A DNA stretch of 64,000 bases from Flavobacterium sp. KJJ (GTDB lineage Bacteria > Bacteroidota > Bacteroidia > Flavobacteriales > Flavobacteriaceae): NCBI RefSeq assembly GCF_000708595.2, contig NZ_JARP01000001.1, forward strand, positions 62,001 through 126,000, written 5' to 3'. Positions 53,046 through 61,410 of this stretch are shown one piece after another; position 1 is the stretch's first letter; each line of letters begins with the position of its first letter. Both the position numbers and the translations under genes were made by a program. The notes under the pieces are model-generated. The model had not been told where the DNA came from. It was given only the letters and a program-made list of their open reading frames with translations, and searched no databases.

Positions 53046-54977
53046 ATGGCATTATCAGGTTTATTCCGAAAAAAAACGGTACAAGATATTCTGAAGCAAG
53101 TTGCAAAGAACGAAGCAGATGGTCATAATGCATTAGGAAAGCATTTAACAACCAGAGATTTAACAGCTTTTGGAATCGCAGCAATTGTAGGTGCAGGAAT
53201 TTTTAGTACGATCGGAAAAGCAAGTGCCGACGGTGGACCAGCCGTAATCTTTCTGTTTTTATTTACTGCACTAGCTTGTAGTTTTGCAGCTTTTGCTTAT
53301 GCCGAATTTGCCTCAATGGTTCCCGTTTCCGGAAGTGCTTATACGTATTCTTATGTCGCTTTTGGAGAAATTATCGCTTGGATAATTGGCTGGGCTTTGA
53401 TTATGGAATATGCTGTTGGAAATATAACCGTGGCAATTTCATGGAGTGATTATTTTACAGGACTGCTCCAGAGTGGCGGAATTCATTTACCGCAATGGAT
53501 TCAGATGGATTATTTAACTGCTTCAAACGGATTTAAAGATGCAACTGCTTTAATGCAGGGCGGAAAAACATACGAAAACTTAGGTGCAGGATTACAGGCA
53601 GCATATACGGCTTGGACAACAGCGCCAACGATTGGCTCTTTTCACTTTGTGGCTGATTTACCGGCTCTTTTTATTATTGTTTTAATTACAGCATTGGTTT
53701 ACAGAGGGATGAAAGAATCTCGTAATGCGAGTAATATAATGGTTGTTGTAAAACTTTGTATCGTGCTTTTAGTAATTGCAGTTGGAATATTTTATGTAGA
53801 TACAGCCAATTGGGATCCGTTTGCACCAAATGGAGTTAGCGGTGTCTTAAAAGGAGTGTCAGCTGTTTTCTTTGCTTATATTGGTTTTGATGCGATTTCG
53901 ACTACTGCTGAAGAATGTAAAAATCCACAGCGAGATTTACCGCGCGGTATGATGTGGGCAATTATAATTTGTACACTTTTATATATTGCAATTGCCTTGG
54001 TTTTAACCGGAATGGTGCGTTATAACGAATTGAATGTTGGAGATCCTTTAGCGTTTGTTTTCGATAAATTAAACTTAAAATGGATGTCTGGAATTATCGC
54101 AGTAAGTGCTGTAATTGCAATGGCGAGTGTTCTATTGGTTTTCCAAATGGGACAGCCTCGTATCTGGATGAGCATGAGCCGTGATGGTTTATTGCCAAAG
54201 AAATTCTCTACGGTTCACCCAAAATTCAAAACACCTTCTTTCGCTACAATTGTAACCGGTTTTGTGGTTGCGATTCCCGCATTATTCTTGAACTTGACAA
54301 TGGTAACGGATCTGTGCAGTATTGGGACTTTATTTGCCTTTGTATTGGTTTGTGCAGGAGTTTTAGTGCTGCAGAATAAACCTGAAATTCCAAGAGGAAA
54401 ATTCAAAACGCCTTATGTCAATTCAAAATATATATTGCCAGTTTTAATGATTGCCGGATTGTATTATGCTTTTACTTTCAACAATAAAGCAACAATGGCT
54501 TTTATAAATAACGAAGCGCAGACAAATGATGCTACGACAATTATTACTTCTTTAGATAAGGAAGAATCTGCAAAAGTTTTCAATTATTTAGAAAGTATTG
54601 ACGTCAAAAATAAAACTGCCGAAACTTCAGATTTAGAGCATTTATTAAGCCAATATCAAGATGATGATACTAAATATGCCGAAGTTGTAAAAGGTTTGCC
54701 AATCAATGACTCACTAAAATACGAATCAGGTTTCAGCTTGTTCAAACACAAAATTCCTATGTGGATTTTCTTATTTGTTTTAGTTGGATTAGCGGTTTGG
54801 GCTTTCAGAAAAAATCTTTCTCTAATTCCGCTTTTAGGATTAATTTGCTGTCTATACATGATGGCCGAATTAAGCGTTTGGAACTGGATTTACTTCACCA
54901 TCTGGTTATTAATCGGACTATTGATTTACTTTACTTATAGCAGAAAAAACAGTAAGCTTAATGTAGTTAAGTTATAA
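53046..54977 (+). CDS. APC-family amino acid permease
   Basis: 643 residues. The APC core has LTTRDLTAFGIAAIVGAGIF, SGSAYTYSYVAFGEIIAWI, FFAYIGFDAISTTAEECKNP and MSRDGLLPKKFSTVHPKFKT. There are about 12 core helices plus a charged loop of roughly 100 residues (around 490-585) before two or three extra C-terminal helices, longer than typical 480-residue permeases. It imports amino acids, probably cationic or branched by resemblance to YfnA-like proteins; the substrate is not decided by sequence. Confidence 0.88.
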   Translation: MALSGLFRKKTVQDILKQVAKNEADGHNALGKHLTTRDLTAFGIAAIVGAGIFSTIGKASADGGPAVIFLFLFTALACSFAAFAYAEFASMVPVSGSAYTYSYVAFGEIIAWIIGWALIMEYAVGNITVAISWSDYFTGLLQSGGIHLPQWIQMDYLTASNGFKDATALMQGGKTYENLGAGLQAAYTAWTTAPTIGSFHFVADLPALFIIVLITALVYRGMKESRNASNIMVVVKLCIVLLVIAVGIFYVDTANWDPFAPNGVSGVLKGVSAVFFAYIGFDAISTTAEECKNPQRDLPRGMMWAIIICTLLYIAIALVLTGMVRYNELNVGDPLAFVFDKLNLKWMSGIIAVSAVIAMASVLLVFQMGQPRIWMSMSRDGLLPKKFSTVHPKFKTPSFATIVTGFVVAIPALFLNLTMVTDLCSIGTLFAFVLVCAGVLVLQNKPEIPRGKFKTPYVNSKYILPVLMIAGLYYAFTFNNKATMAFINNEAQTNDATTIITSLDKEESAKVFNYLESIDVKNKTAETSDLEHLLSQYQDDDTKYAEVVKGLPINDSLKYESGFSLFKHKIPMWIFLFVLVGLAVWAFRKNLSLIPLLGLICCLYMMAELSVWNWIYFTIWLLIGLLIYFTYSRKNSKLNVVKL

Positions 54978-55001
54978 GTTAAGCGTTATAATTATGAATA
55001 G

Positions 55002-55037
55002 AAAAGCCGTTCTGATCGATTTCAGAACGGCTTTTTT
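55002..55037 (+). terminator. Rho-independent terminator of the permease gene
   Basis: A perfect 14-bp stem AAAAGCCGTTCTGA (55002-55015) / TCAGAACGGCTTTT (55022-55035), 6-base loop, followed by more T. Confidence 0.92.
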
Positions 55038-55072
55038 GTTTTGCCATTTATTAAAAATTGAAAATTATTTTG

Positions 55073-55182
55073 TTTCACGCAGATTTTGCAGATCTAAGCA
55101 GATTAAAATAGTTTTTTTTTAGTCTTACAATAATAAATAAATCTGCGCTGTTCTGCTTAAATCCTTTTAAATCTGCGTGAAA
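55073..55182. repeat. TTTCACGCAGAT palindromic element, copy C
   Basis: Left end TTTCACGCAGATTTTGCAGA, right end AAATCTGCGTGAAA at 55169-55182, about 110 bp. Its right end stops 5 bp before the stop codon of the next gene, whose last codons (CTCTGCG, CTCTGTGAATCTCCGTGAAA) look repeat-derived. Confidence 0.75.
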
Positions 55183-55186
55183 TAAC

Positions 55187-56437
55187 TTAGTAATTCTCTG
55201 CGAAAGCTCTCTGTGAATCTCCGTGAAATGAACCCTTTAAAACCTCAAGTTCCACCATACAAGCCTTCATCATCTCATAAGTACGCTGAATATCATTATC
55301 CAAACCAATAGAAAAGCGAATCAAGCCATCTGTTAACCCCATTTCTTTTTGTTCTTCCAGCGGAATTTCACTAGAAGTTGACGTCCCAGGCGCACTGAAT
55401 AACGTTTTATAAAAACCTAGACTTACTGCTAAATAACCTAAGTTTCTCGCTTGCATTAACTCCATTAATTCATTGGCTTTCGCCAAAGTGCCAACGTCAA
55501 TCGTCAGCATTCCTCCAAAACCATATTCTGGATTAATCATCGTTTTGTACAATTCATGACTTGGATGACTTTTTAAACCCGGATAAACTGTTTTCAATCC
55601 GTCTTTTTCAAATTGATCTGCCAGAAAATGCGCATTATGACTGTGCTGTTTAATTCGGATGTGAAGCGTGCGAAGATTTTTCATCACACTTGCAGATCGT
55701 AAGCTATCCATCGTTGGACCTAAAAGCATACTCGCACCAGAATTTACATTTTTCAGGGAATTAATAAATTCTTTCGACGCACAAGTCACGCCTCCGACAG
55801 TATCGCTGCTTCCGTTAATGTATTTTGTCAAACTATGAATGACAATATCAGCACCTAATTTTGCGGGAGAAACAGATAAGGGTGAAAATGTATTATCGAC
55901 GACCAATTTCAAATTATACTTCTTAGCAATTTTAGCCAAACCTGCAATATCAGCTACTTCTAATAAGGGATTGCTAACGGTTTCGCAATACAAAACTTTT
56001 GTTTTTGCTGTAATCGCTGCTTCCACAACATCCAATTTTGTAATGTCTACAAAGCTCGTTTCGATTCCGAATCTTGGTGTAAAGTTTTTTAGGAAAGCGT
56101 ATGTTCCGCCATAAATTGTTCGGCTTGAAACAATGTGATCGCCTGCGCCGCACAACTGCAATAGAGTAGGCGTAATCGCACCCATTCCCGAAGCTGAAAC
56201 ATTAGCCGTTTCTGTTCCTTCCATTGCAGCCAAAGCCTGATCTAAATACAAATTACTGGGTGAGGAATGACGCGAATACAAATAACAGCCTTCCATATTG
56301 CCTTCAAAAGTGTCAAACATGGTTTTAGCCGAAAGAAAAGTATAAGTCGAAGAATCAGAAATCGACGGATTCACACCGCCAAATTCACCAAAGTATTGCA
56401 AATCCTGAATTTTATCTGCTGGGTTAAAGTTTTTCAT
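55187..56437 (-). CDS. Cys/Met-metabolism PLP enzyme (methionine gamma-lyase/O-acetylhomoserine-type)
   Basis: 416 residues. PLP-binding Lys is in IHSLTKYINGSSDTVGG; YLYSRHSSPS carries the Tyr/Arg that reach into the partner subunit, and DNTFSPLSVSPAKLGADI precedes the Lys. A divergent Lrp/AsnC gene is 276 bp away, as in mdeA-mdeR pairs of methionine gamma-lyase. However, the stretch YGGTYAF has Gly where classical gamma-lyases carry the reactive Cys, so cystathionine synthase/lyase or acetylhomoserine sulfhydrylase activity is equally possible. The last 15 codons seem to be formed by repeat sequence. Confidence 0.82.
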   Translation of the reverse strand: MKNFNPADKIQDLQYFGEFGGVNPSISDSSTYTFLSAKTMFDTFEGNMEGCYLYSRHSSPSNLYLDQALAAMEGTETANVSASGMGAITPTLLQLCGAGDHIVSSRTIYGGTYAFLKNFTPRFGIETSFVDITKLDVVEAAITAKTKVLYCETVSNPLLEVADIAGLAKIAKKYNLKLVVDNTFSPLSVSPAKLGADIVIHSLTKYINGSSDTVGGVTCASKEFINSLKNVNSGASMLLGPTMDSLRSASVMKNLRTLHIRIKQHSHNAHFLADQFEKDGLKTVYPGLKSHPSHELYKTMINPEYGFGGMLTIDVGTLAKANELMELMQARNLGYLAVSLGFYKTLFSAPGTSTSSEIPLEEQKEMGLTDGLIRFSIGLDNDIQRTYEMMKACMVELEVLKGSFHGDSQRAFAENY

Positions 56438-56605
56438 ATGTTTAGTTTTTTGTTTGTTTCAAGTTTCAGGTTTCAAGTTGAGAGCGAGTAAGCTCATTTT
56501 TAAGAAATTCTATTCAAAATAAGGTTTAATTAGAAAATTAATCAATCATAAATTATATAATTAGATTTTAAAACTATAAAAATGTATTTACTATGATTTT
56601 TTATC

Positions 56606-56613
56606 TAATTTTG
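56606..56613 (+). promoter_or_regulatory. Candidate -7 box TAATTTTG upstream of the Lrp gene
   Basis: TAATTTTG matches TAnnTTTG about 100 bp before the Lrp ATG. If used, the palindromic repeat at 56682-56707 would lie in the 5' untranslated leader. Confidence 0.35.
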
Positions 56614-56681
56614 GCATTAAAGATCTAGTTCAATAGATTTTCTTTCTATTCAAAAAAGACAATAAATGTTAACCAGAGGAT

Positions 56682-56707
56682 GAGATTGCTTCGTTCCTCG
56701 CAATGAC
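56682..56707. repeat. TTGCGAGGAACGAAGCAATC-type dispersed repeat
   Basis: Inverse of a repeat family seen from memory in many unrelated bacterial genomes (core TTGCGAGGAACGAAGCAATC). It ends 6 bp before the Lrp ATG, so it sits across the ribosome-binding region. Confidence 0.6.
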
Positions 56708-56713
56708 GTAAAT

Positions 56714-57172
56714 ATGACTCTTGATGCCATCGATAAAAAACTCCTTGTTTTACTTCAAACCGACAGTAAAAAAACAACCAAAGAATTATCTTTAAAACTC
56801 AATCTTTCTGTAACCGCAGTTTACGAACGAATCAAAAAACTAGAACGAGAAGGGATCATTAAAAACTATGTGGCACTAGTCGATAAATCCAAAATTGAAA
56901 AGGGGTTTGTGGTTTTCTGTCATCTAAAATTAATTCAGCATACCAAAGAATTCCTAACTAAATTCGAAAGCGAAGTCATTAAGCTAAACGAAGTTTTAGA
57001 ATGCCATCATGTAAGCGGCGATTACGATTATATCTTGAAAGTTTTAGTAAAAGATATGGAAGCGTATAGAGAATTTTTGGTTACCAAATTGACTTCGCTT
57101 CAACATATTGGGAGTACACAAAGTATGTTTATGATTAGTGAGGTGAAGAATTCGACGGTGATTTCGTTTTAG
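56714..57172 (+). CDS. Lrp/AsnC-family transcriptional regulator
   Basis: 152 residues, standard for the family. HTH at about 5-50 (LDAIDKKLLVLLQTDSKKTT, LSLKLNLSVTAVYERIKKLE), then a RAM/Lrp effector domain with VLECHHVSGDYDYILKVLVK and the terminal VISEVKNSTVISF. Divergent from the PLP enzyme gene, which it probably regulates in response to an amino acid such as methionine or cysteine; inferred from the known mdeR-mdeA arrangement. Confidence 0.92.
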   Translation: MTLDAIDKKLLVLLQTDSKKTTKELSLKLNLSVTAVYERIKKLEREGIIKNYVALVDKSKIEKGFVVFCHLKLIQHTKEFLTKFESEVIKLNEVLECHHVSGDYDYILKVLVKDMEAYREFLVTKLTSLQHIGSTQSMFMISEVKNSTVISF

Positions 57173-57175
57173 GGA

Positions 57176-57209
57176 GGTTCAAAGGTTCAGAGAGGCAAAG
57201 GTTCAAAGG
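57176..57209. repeat. CTTTGAACC-type repeat, inverse orientation
   Basis: GGTTCAAAGGTTCAGAGAGG then CAAAGGTTCAAAGG is the reverse complement of the CCTTTGAACCTTTG pattern at 48289-48331. It begins 3 bp after the Lrp stop. Confidence 0.5.
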
Positions 57210-57292
57210 ATTAAAAAAAAAGAGACTATGATTCTAAGTTACTAAGGTTCTAAGTTTTTAATCTCACAAAGTCGCGAAGACGCAAAGCTACT

Positions 57293-57425
57293 TTTAATTG
57301 CCTCCAGCTTTAGCTGGAGGAATTAAGATTTGATATAGAAAAGGCTTTAGGCAAAAAGCAAAGTTTGGCTAAAGCCTAAGAGTTTGTAATTTTTTTGTCA
57401 TCCAGCTAAAGCTGGATGCAATTCA
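57293..57425. repeat. Nested palindromic element (CCAGCT-AGCTGG type)
   Basis: CCTCCAGCTTTAGCTGGAGG at 57301-57320 and CATCCAGCTAAAGCTGGATG at 57399-57418 are each a palindrome. Together with flanking AATTGC/GCAATT they form a larger inverted repeat. Inside, AGGCTTTAG (57342-57350) pairs with CTAAAGCCT (57369-57377). About 133 bp with three nested dyads, MITE-like in design but without a recognised transposase source. Confidence 0.65.
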
Positions 57426-57450
57426 TTTTAATTTTAAAAAAAACTTTGCG

Positions 57451-57466
57451 TCCCGAGGCTTCGGGA
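57451..57466. repeat. TCCCGAGGCTTCGGGA hairpin
   Basis: Same 15-mer as in the structured element at 48104-48118, here in the gap before lpdA. A short perfect stem with a small loop. Confidence 0.5.
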
Positions 57467-57561
57467 TTGCGTAATTCTTAGCGCCCTTTGCGGTAAAACC
57501 TTCCTCCAAAATTTCACACAAAAAACATTGAGATTTAAACTTTAAACAAAACTTTATTCCT

Positions 57562-57569
57562 TAATTTTG
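57562..57569 (+). promoter_or_regulatory. Candidate -7 box TAATTTTG of lpdA
   Basis: TAATTTTG matches TAnnTTTG and lies 28 bp before the lpdA ATG, a good distance for a promoter. No TTG at an ideal -33 position is seen. Confidence 0.45.
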
Positions 57570-57596
57570 TATCGCTAAAAATAAAATAGACAAACT

Positions 57597-59000
57597 ATGA
57601 GTTCATTTGACGTAGTCATTATAGGTTCAGGTCCTGGCGGATATGTATCAGCAATTCGTTGCGCACAATTAGGTTTCAAAACTGCAATTGTAGAAAAGTA
57701 TAACTCTCTAGGCGGCACTTGCCTTAACGTAGGTTGTATTCCTTCAAAAGCTTTATTATCTTCTTCTCATCACTATGCTGAAATTGCACATTTTGCAGAT
57801 CACGGAATTGAAGTTTCTGGAGATGTTAAAATCAATTTAGAGAAAATGATCGCGCGCAAGCAAGCAGTTGTAGATCAAACCGTAGGTGGAATCAACTACT
57901 TAATGGATAAAAATAAAATTACTGTTTTCACTGGTTTAGGTTCTTTTGTAGACGCAACACACATTGCAGTGGCAAAAGCTGACGGAACATCTGAAACTAT
58001 TGAAACTAAATATGCTGTAATTGCTACAGGTTCAAAACCATCTTCTTTGCCTTTCATCAAGATCGATAAGGAAAGAATTATCACTTCTACTGAGGCTTTA
58101 GCTTTAAAAGAAGTTCCAAAACACTTAGTAATTATTGGAGGTGGCGTTATCGGAATCGAGCTTGGACAAGTTTACTTGCGTTTAGGAGCTCAGGTTTCTG
58201 TAGTTGAATTTATGGACAGAATTATTCCAGGAATGGATAGTTCATTGTCTAAAGAATTGACTAAAGTATTGAAAAAACAAGGAATGAAATTCTACGTTTC
58301 TCATAAAGTAAAATCAGTAGAAAGAAACGGCGATGCTGTTGTAGTTCAGGCTGAAAATGCAAAAGGAGAAACAATTACTCTTGAAGGAGATTATTCATTA
58401 GTTTCTGTTGGTCGTCGTCCGTACACAGACGGATTAAATGCTGATAAGGCAGGAGTTAAAATCTCTGACAGAGGACAAGTTGAAGTAAACGATCATTTGC
58501 AAACTAATGTTCCAAACATTTATGCAATTGGAGATGTTGTTCGTGGCGCAATGTTGGCACACAAAGCAGAAGAAGAAGGAACTATGGTTGCTGAAATCTT
58601 AGCTGGACAAAAACCACATATCGATTATAACTTAATTCCTGGTGTAGTGTACACTTGGCCTGAAGTTGCTGCAGTTGGACAAACTGAAGAGCAGGTGAAA
58701 GCTTCAGGAACAGAATATAAAGTAGGAAGTTTTCCTTTCAAAGCTTTAGGCCGTGCAAGAGCAAGCGGAGATTTAGACGGATTCGTAAAAATAATTGCTG
58801 ATGCAAAAACGGATGAGGTTTTAGGTGTTCATATGATTGGAGCTCGTACAGCAGATTTAATTGCGGAAGCAGTTACTGCGATGGAATTTAAAGCTTCTGC
58901 TGAAGATATTTCAAGAATGAGCCACGCACACCCAACTTTTGCCGAAGCAGTAAAAGAAGCAGCATTAGCAGCTACTGATAATAGAGCATTACACGTATAA
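57597..59000 (+). CDS. lpdA: Dihydrolipoyl dehydrogenase (E3)
   Basis: 467 residues. FAD-binding GSGPGGYVSAIRCAQLG, redox-active disulfide GGTCLNVGCIPSK with C42 and C47, NAD-binding GGGVIGIELGQVYLRLG, and the C-terminal His-Glu dyad in SHAHPTFAEAVKEA. It reoxidises lipoyl groups of the pyruvate and 2-oxoglutarate dehydrogenase complexes and glycine cleavage. It stands alone with its own terminator, so it serves several complexes. Confidence 0.96.
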   Translation: MSSFDVVIIGSGPGGYVSAIRCAQLGFKTAIVEKYNSLGGTCLNVGCIPSKALLSSSHHYAEIAHFADHGIEVSGDVKINLEKMIARKQAVVDQTVGGINYLMDKNKITVFTGLGSFVDATHIAVAKADGTSETIETKYAVIATGSKPSSLPFIKIDKERIITSTEALALKEVPKHLVIIGGGVIGIELGQVYLRLGAQVSVVEFMDRIIPGMDSSLSKELTKVLKKQGMKFYVSHKVKSVERNGDAVVVQAENAKGETITLEGDYSLVSVGRRPYTDGLNADKAGVKISDRGQVEVNDHLQTNVPNIYAIGDVVRGAMLAHKAEEEGTMVAEILAGQKPHIDYNLIPGVVYTWPEVAAVGQTEEQVKASGTEYKVGSFPFKALGRARASGDLDGFVKIIADAKTDEVLGVHMIGARTADLIAEAVTAMEFKASAEDISRMSHAHPTFAEAVKEAALAATDNRALHV

Positions 59001-59021
59001 TCTACGTTTAAATTATATTTT

Positions 59022-59062
59022 AAACCGCCATTTCCATAATTTTGGGATTGGCGGTTTTTTCT
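59022..59062 (+). terminator. Terminator of lpdA
   Basis: AAACCGCCA (59022-59030) pairs with TGGCGGTTT (59049-59057), with a small inner CCA/TGG stem, followed by T. Confidence 0.85.
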
Positions 59063-59170
59063 TTTTGTTCAAGAAATTTAATCTTTGTAAAAATGTAAAA
59101 ATCCATAAAAATTTTGTAAATTAGATGTGCCAATCTGGTGTTATCTTTACTTTATTTAAAAGATAACATT

Positions 59171-59713
59171 ATGAAAAATAGATATATAGCTCCAATTCTT
59201 CTTGGGGCAGGAATTGCGTTTGTACTTTATTCTTGCGGATCAACAATTCCGAAGAAAGCTGCAGCTGTCAAAAAATTTGATAAAGCAAAATATCTGGGAA
59301 AATGGTTTGAAATTGCCAGATTAGATTATAAATGGGAAAAGAATTTAGACAATGTAACTGCCGAATATTCTCTAAACGATAACGGCACAATAAAAGTAGA
59401 TAATAAGGGCTATAATGTCAAAAAAGACAAATGGGAAGAAAGCATTGGGAAAGCCAAGTTTGTCAAAAAGGACGATGTTGGAATGCTAAAAGTCTCATTT
59501 TTTGGTCCTTTTTATTCAGGATATAATGTCATTGCCATTGATCCGGATTATAAATATGCACTTGTAGCGGGAGAAAACCTAAAATACATGTGGATTCTTT
59601 CAAGAGAAGCTACAATTCCTGAAAGTGTAAAAGCAGATTATCTTATTAAAGCACAAGAAATTGGTTATAATGTTACCGATCTAGTTTGGGTCAAACATGA
59701 TAAAACCAATTAA
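59171..59713 (+). CDS. blc: Lipocalin lipoprotein (Blc-like)
   Basis: 180 residues from ATG 59171; a start at 59138 would add residues before the signal. Lipobox LYSCGS at about 20-25. The lipocalin motif YLGKWFEIARLDYKWEKNLD follows, then VTAEYSLNDNGTIKV, VSFFGPFYSGYNVIAID and YALVAGENLKYMWILSRE, as in bacterial Blc. It binds fatty acids or lysophospholipids at the outer membrane, a stress and membrane-repair role in E. coli. Confidence 0.9.
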   Translation: MKNRYIAPILLGAGIAFVLYSCGSTIPKKAAAVKKFDKAKYLGKWFEIARLDYKWEKNLDNVTAEYSLNDNGTIKVDNKGYNVKKDKWEESIGKAKFVKKDDVGMLKVSFFGPFYSGYNVIAIDPDYKYALVAGENLKYMWILSREATIPESVKADYLIKAQEIGYNVTDLVWVKHDKTN

Positions 59714-59719
59714 AAAAAT

Positions 59720-59758
59720 AAACCCGACAGTTTAAAAGCTGCCGGGTTTGTTTTTTTT
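59720..59758 (+). terminator. Terminator of the lipocalin gene
   Basis: AAACCCGACAG (59720-59730) pairs with CTGCCGGGTTT (59739-59749) with one A-C mismatch, then a run of eight T after a G. Confidence 0.88.
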
Positions 59759-59772
59759 AATTGATTATGATT

Positions 59773-60147
59773 TTATGCAGTGAAAACACTTTTATAATTA
59801 TTCCAATATCTGTAAATCAAAAATAAGTTAGCAGCAAATAATAGTGCCGCAATTGGCAAACCTTCTGGAGCTAAGAAATAGTTGATAAATAAAATATTTA
59901 CTGTTATAGGTAAGATCAAAATATTAGCCAATGTAACATAACGCCCAGTTACAAATGCAATGCCACAAAGCAATTCGATTGATTTTGCCAAAGGCATTAA
60001 ATAAGTTGAAGCCATTAAACCGACATTAAAGGCTTTAAAATTCCCTGTCGTTTCTGGTTCTGGCATTAGATGGAAAAAATAACTAATCGAGGCAAAAAGC
60101 AATAAGAGGCCAATTAAAACGCGGACAATAATAGTAGCAATTTTCAT
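59773..60147 (-). CDS. DoxX-like small membrane protein
   Basis: 124 residues with four membrane helices, opening IATIIVRVLIGLLLLFASIS, with LMPLAKSIELLCGIAFVTG in the middle, the DoxX/DoxD-like pattern. Family members are linked to quinone or redox processes and membrane-associated oxidoreductases, but this one has no informative neighbour. Confidence 0.75.
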   Translation of the reverse strand: MKIATIIVRVLIGLLLLFASISYFFHLMPEPETTGNFKAFNVGLMASTYLMPLAKSIELLCGIAFVTGRYVTLANILILPITVNILFINYFLAPEGLPIAALLFAANLFLIYRYWNNYKSVFTA

Positions 60148-60353
60148 AATATTTAGGATTTTAATAGGTTAAAAATATAATTTATGTGCTGAGAATATTA
60201 TAATCTGAACTTCTCATAAAATGAAATTCAACTTAAAAAGCCATTTTATTGAGGATAATACAATCAATACTGTCCTATTTTGGGATTAATTGAATGCTAT
60301 ATCAAATATAACGAATTTTTACTTACGATATTGCTATTTTATTAACACTTTTC

Positions 60354-61250
60354 TTATTTCTTTCCGTATTTTTTATAGACAAAAATGCTGCCTAGAATAA
60401 TTAGAATAAACGGCCAAAGGTTAAGAAAGAAAACCAAGATCGACTGCAAAATGTACCAGCCAGTTTTTAAAGAATCAATAATTTGAATGCCTAAATTAGG
60501 TTTGTAAAACGCACTGTCTCTTTCGCCGGCAGTTATTTCCTGCTTGATGGTTTCGTTTTGATAAAGCTGTAAACTAATTGTGCTGAAATTAATCTGATCC
60601 TGCATTGATAGATTATCAATAGTGCGATTGTCATTGGCTTCTTTTTTGTCATCCAAAGAGTTTTCAGCCTCTATAATATCATTAATTTTTTTGCCTTTAG
60701 CATCAATTGCTTTTTCGACTCTTTTTTCGCTGACCTTACTTCTTTTTTGCGAAAGCTGATTGGCTAATAACTTCAAAGAAACATCATCTGCCTTGATAAT
60801 TCTGAAATCAAGAAAATCGATTTGTTTTGCAATTGTTTTTATTACGGTATCGAGCCGGGTATTGGGAACACGAATCGTAATATTATTTTCGACAGAATAC
60901 TTAGTAGTTTCTAAAGTGCTGTCCTGGCTGATTTTAGTTTTAATCTGATCATGAATATTGCTTTGCAAGTTGGTATAAGTAACAAAACCACCGAATTTTT
61001 GGGTAGCATTTTCAATTGCATAAGTAGATTTGACGACGTTTTTAACCTTGAATTTAATATCAGCAGTTCGAATGAATTTTTGTTTGCTGTCTTTTTTCTC
61101 CACCGCGGCCGATGAAGATACTGCAGTGCTGTCTGCTGCGGATGCGTAATCTGCTGATTCTTCGCTAGTAGCGTAATCTGCTTTTTTACAAGAAAATAGT
61201 AATGCGATAATTACTAAGGTAGTCAAGCCTAATTTTGCAATTGTTTTCAT
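60354..61250 (-). CDS. DUF4349 lipoprotein
   Basis: 298 residues. Lipobox LFSC at about 18-21 followed by a Ser/Ala/Asp-rich linker. The DUF4349 domain has KFIRTADIKFKVKNVVKSTY and YSVENNITIRVPNTRLDTVI, then a coiled coil (about 165-210) and one C-terminal membrane helix (about 268-290). Members of the family are envelope proteins of unknown role. Monocistronic on the minus strand. Confidence 0.82.
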   Translation of the reverse strand: MKTIAKLGLTTLVIIALLFSCKKADYATSEESADYASAADSTAVSSSAAVEKKDSKQKFIRTADIKFKVKNVVKSTYAIENATQKFGGFVTYTNLQSNIHDQIKTKISQDSTLETTKYSVENNITIRVPNTRLDTVIKTIAKQIDFLDFRIIKADDVSLKLLANQLSQKRSKVSEKRVEKAIDAKGKKINDIIEAENSLDDKKEANDNRTIDNLSMQDQINFSTISLQLYQNETIKQEITAGERDSAFYKPNLGIQIIDSLKTGWYILQSILVFFLNLWPFILIILGSIFVYKKYGKK

Positions 61251-61410
61251 AAATTTTTAAAAATTTGATTAATAAATAGAATATTTACGCGATGTAAATA
61301 TATTTTTGTTGTTAAATTGTTTTTATTAATTGATATAAACTCGATGTACTAAAAAGTGTGCCAATAATTTTTTAGGATTCTTTTATTGAAGGATTTTTTT
61401 TGTCGTAATT

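Noticed and set aside
57293..57425. Insertion sequence
   Set aside because: Inverted repeats are present but the interior is too short for a transposase and has no open frame; kept as a repeat only.
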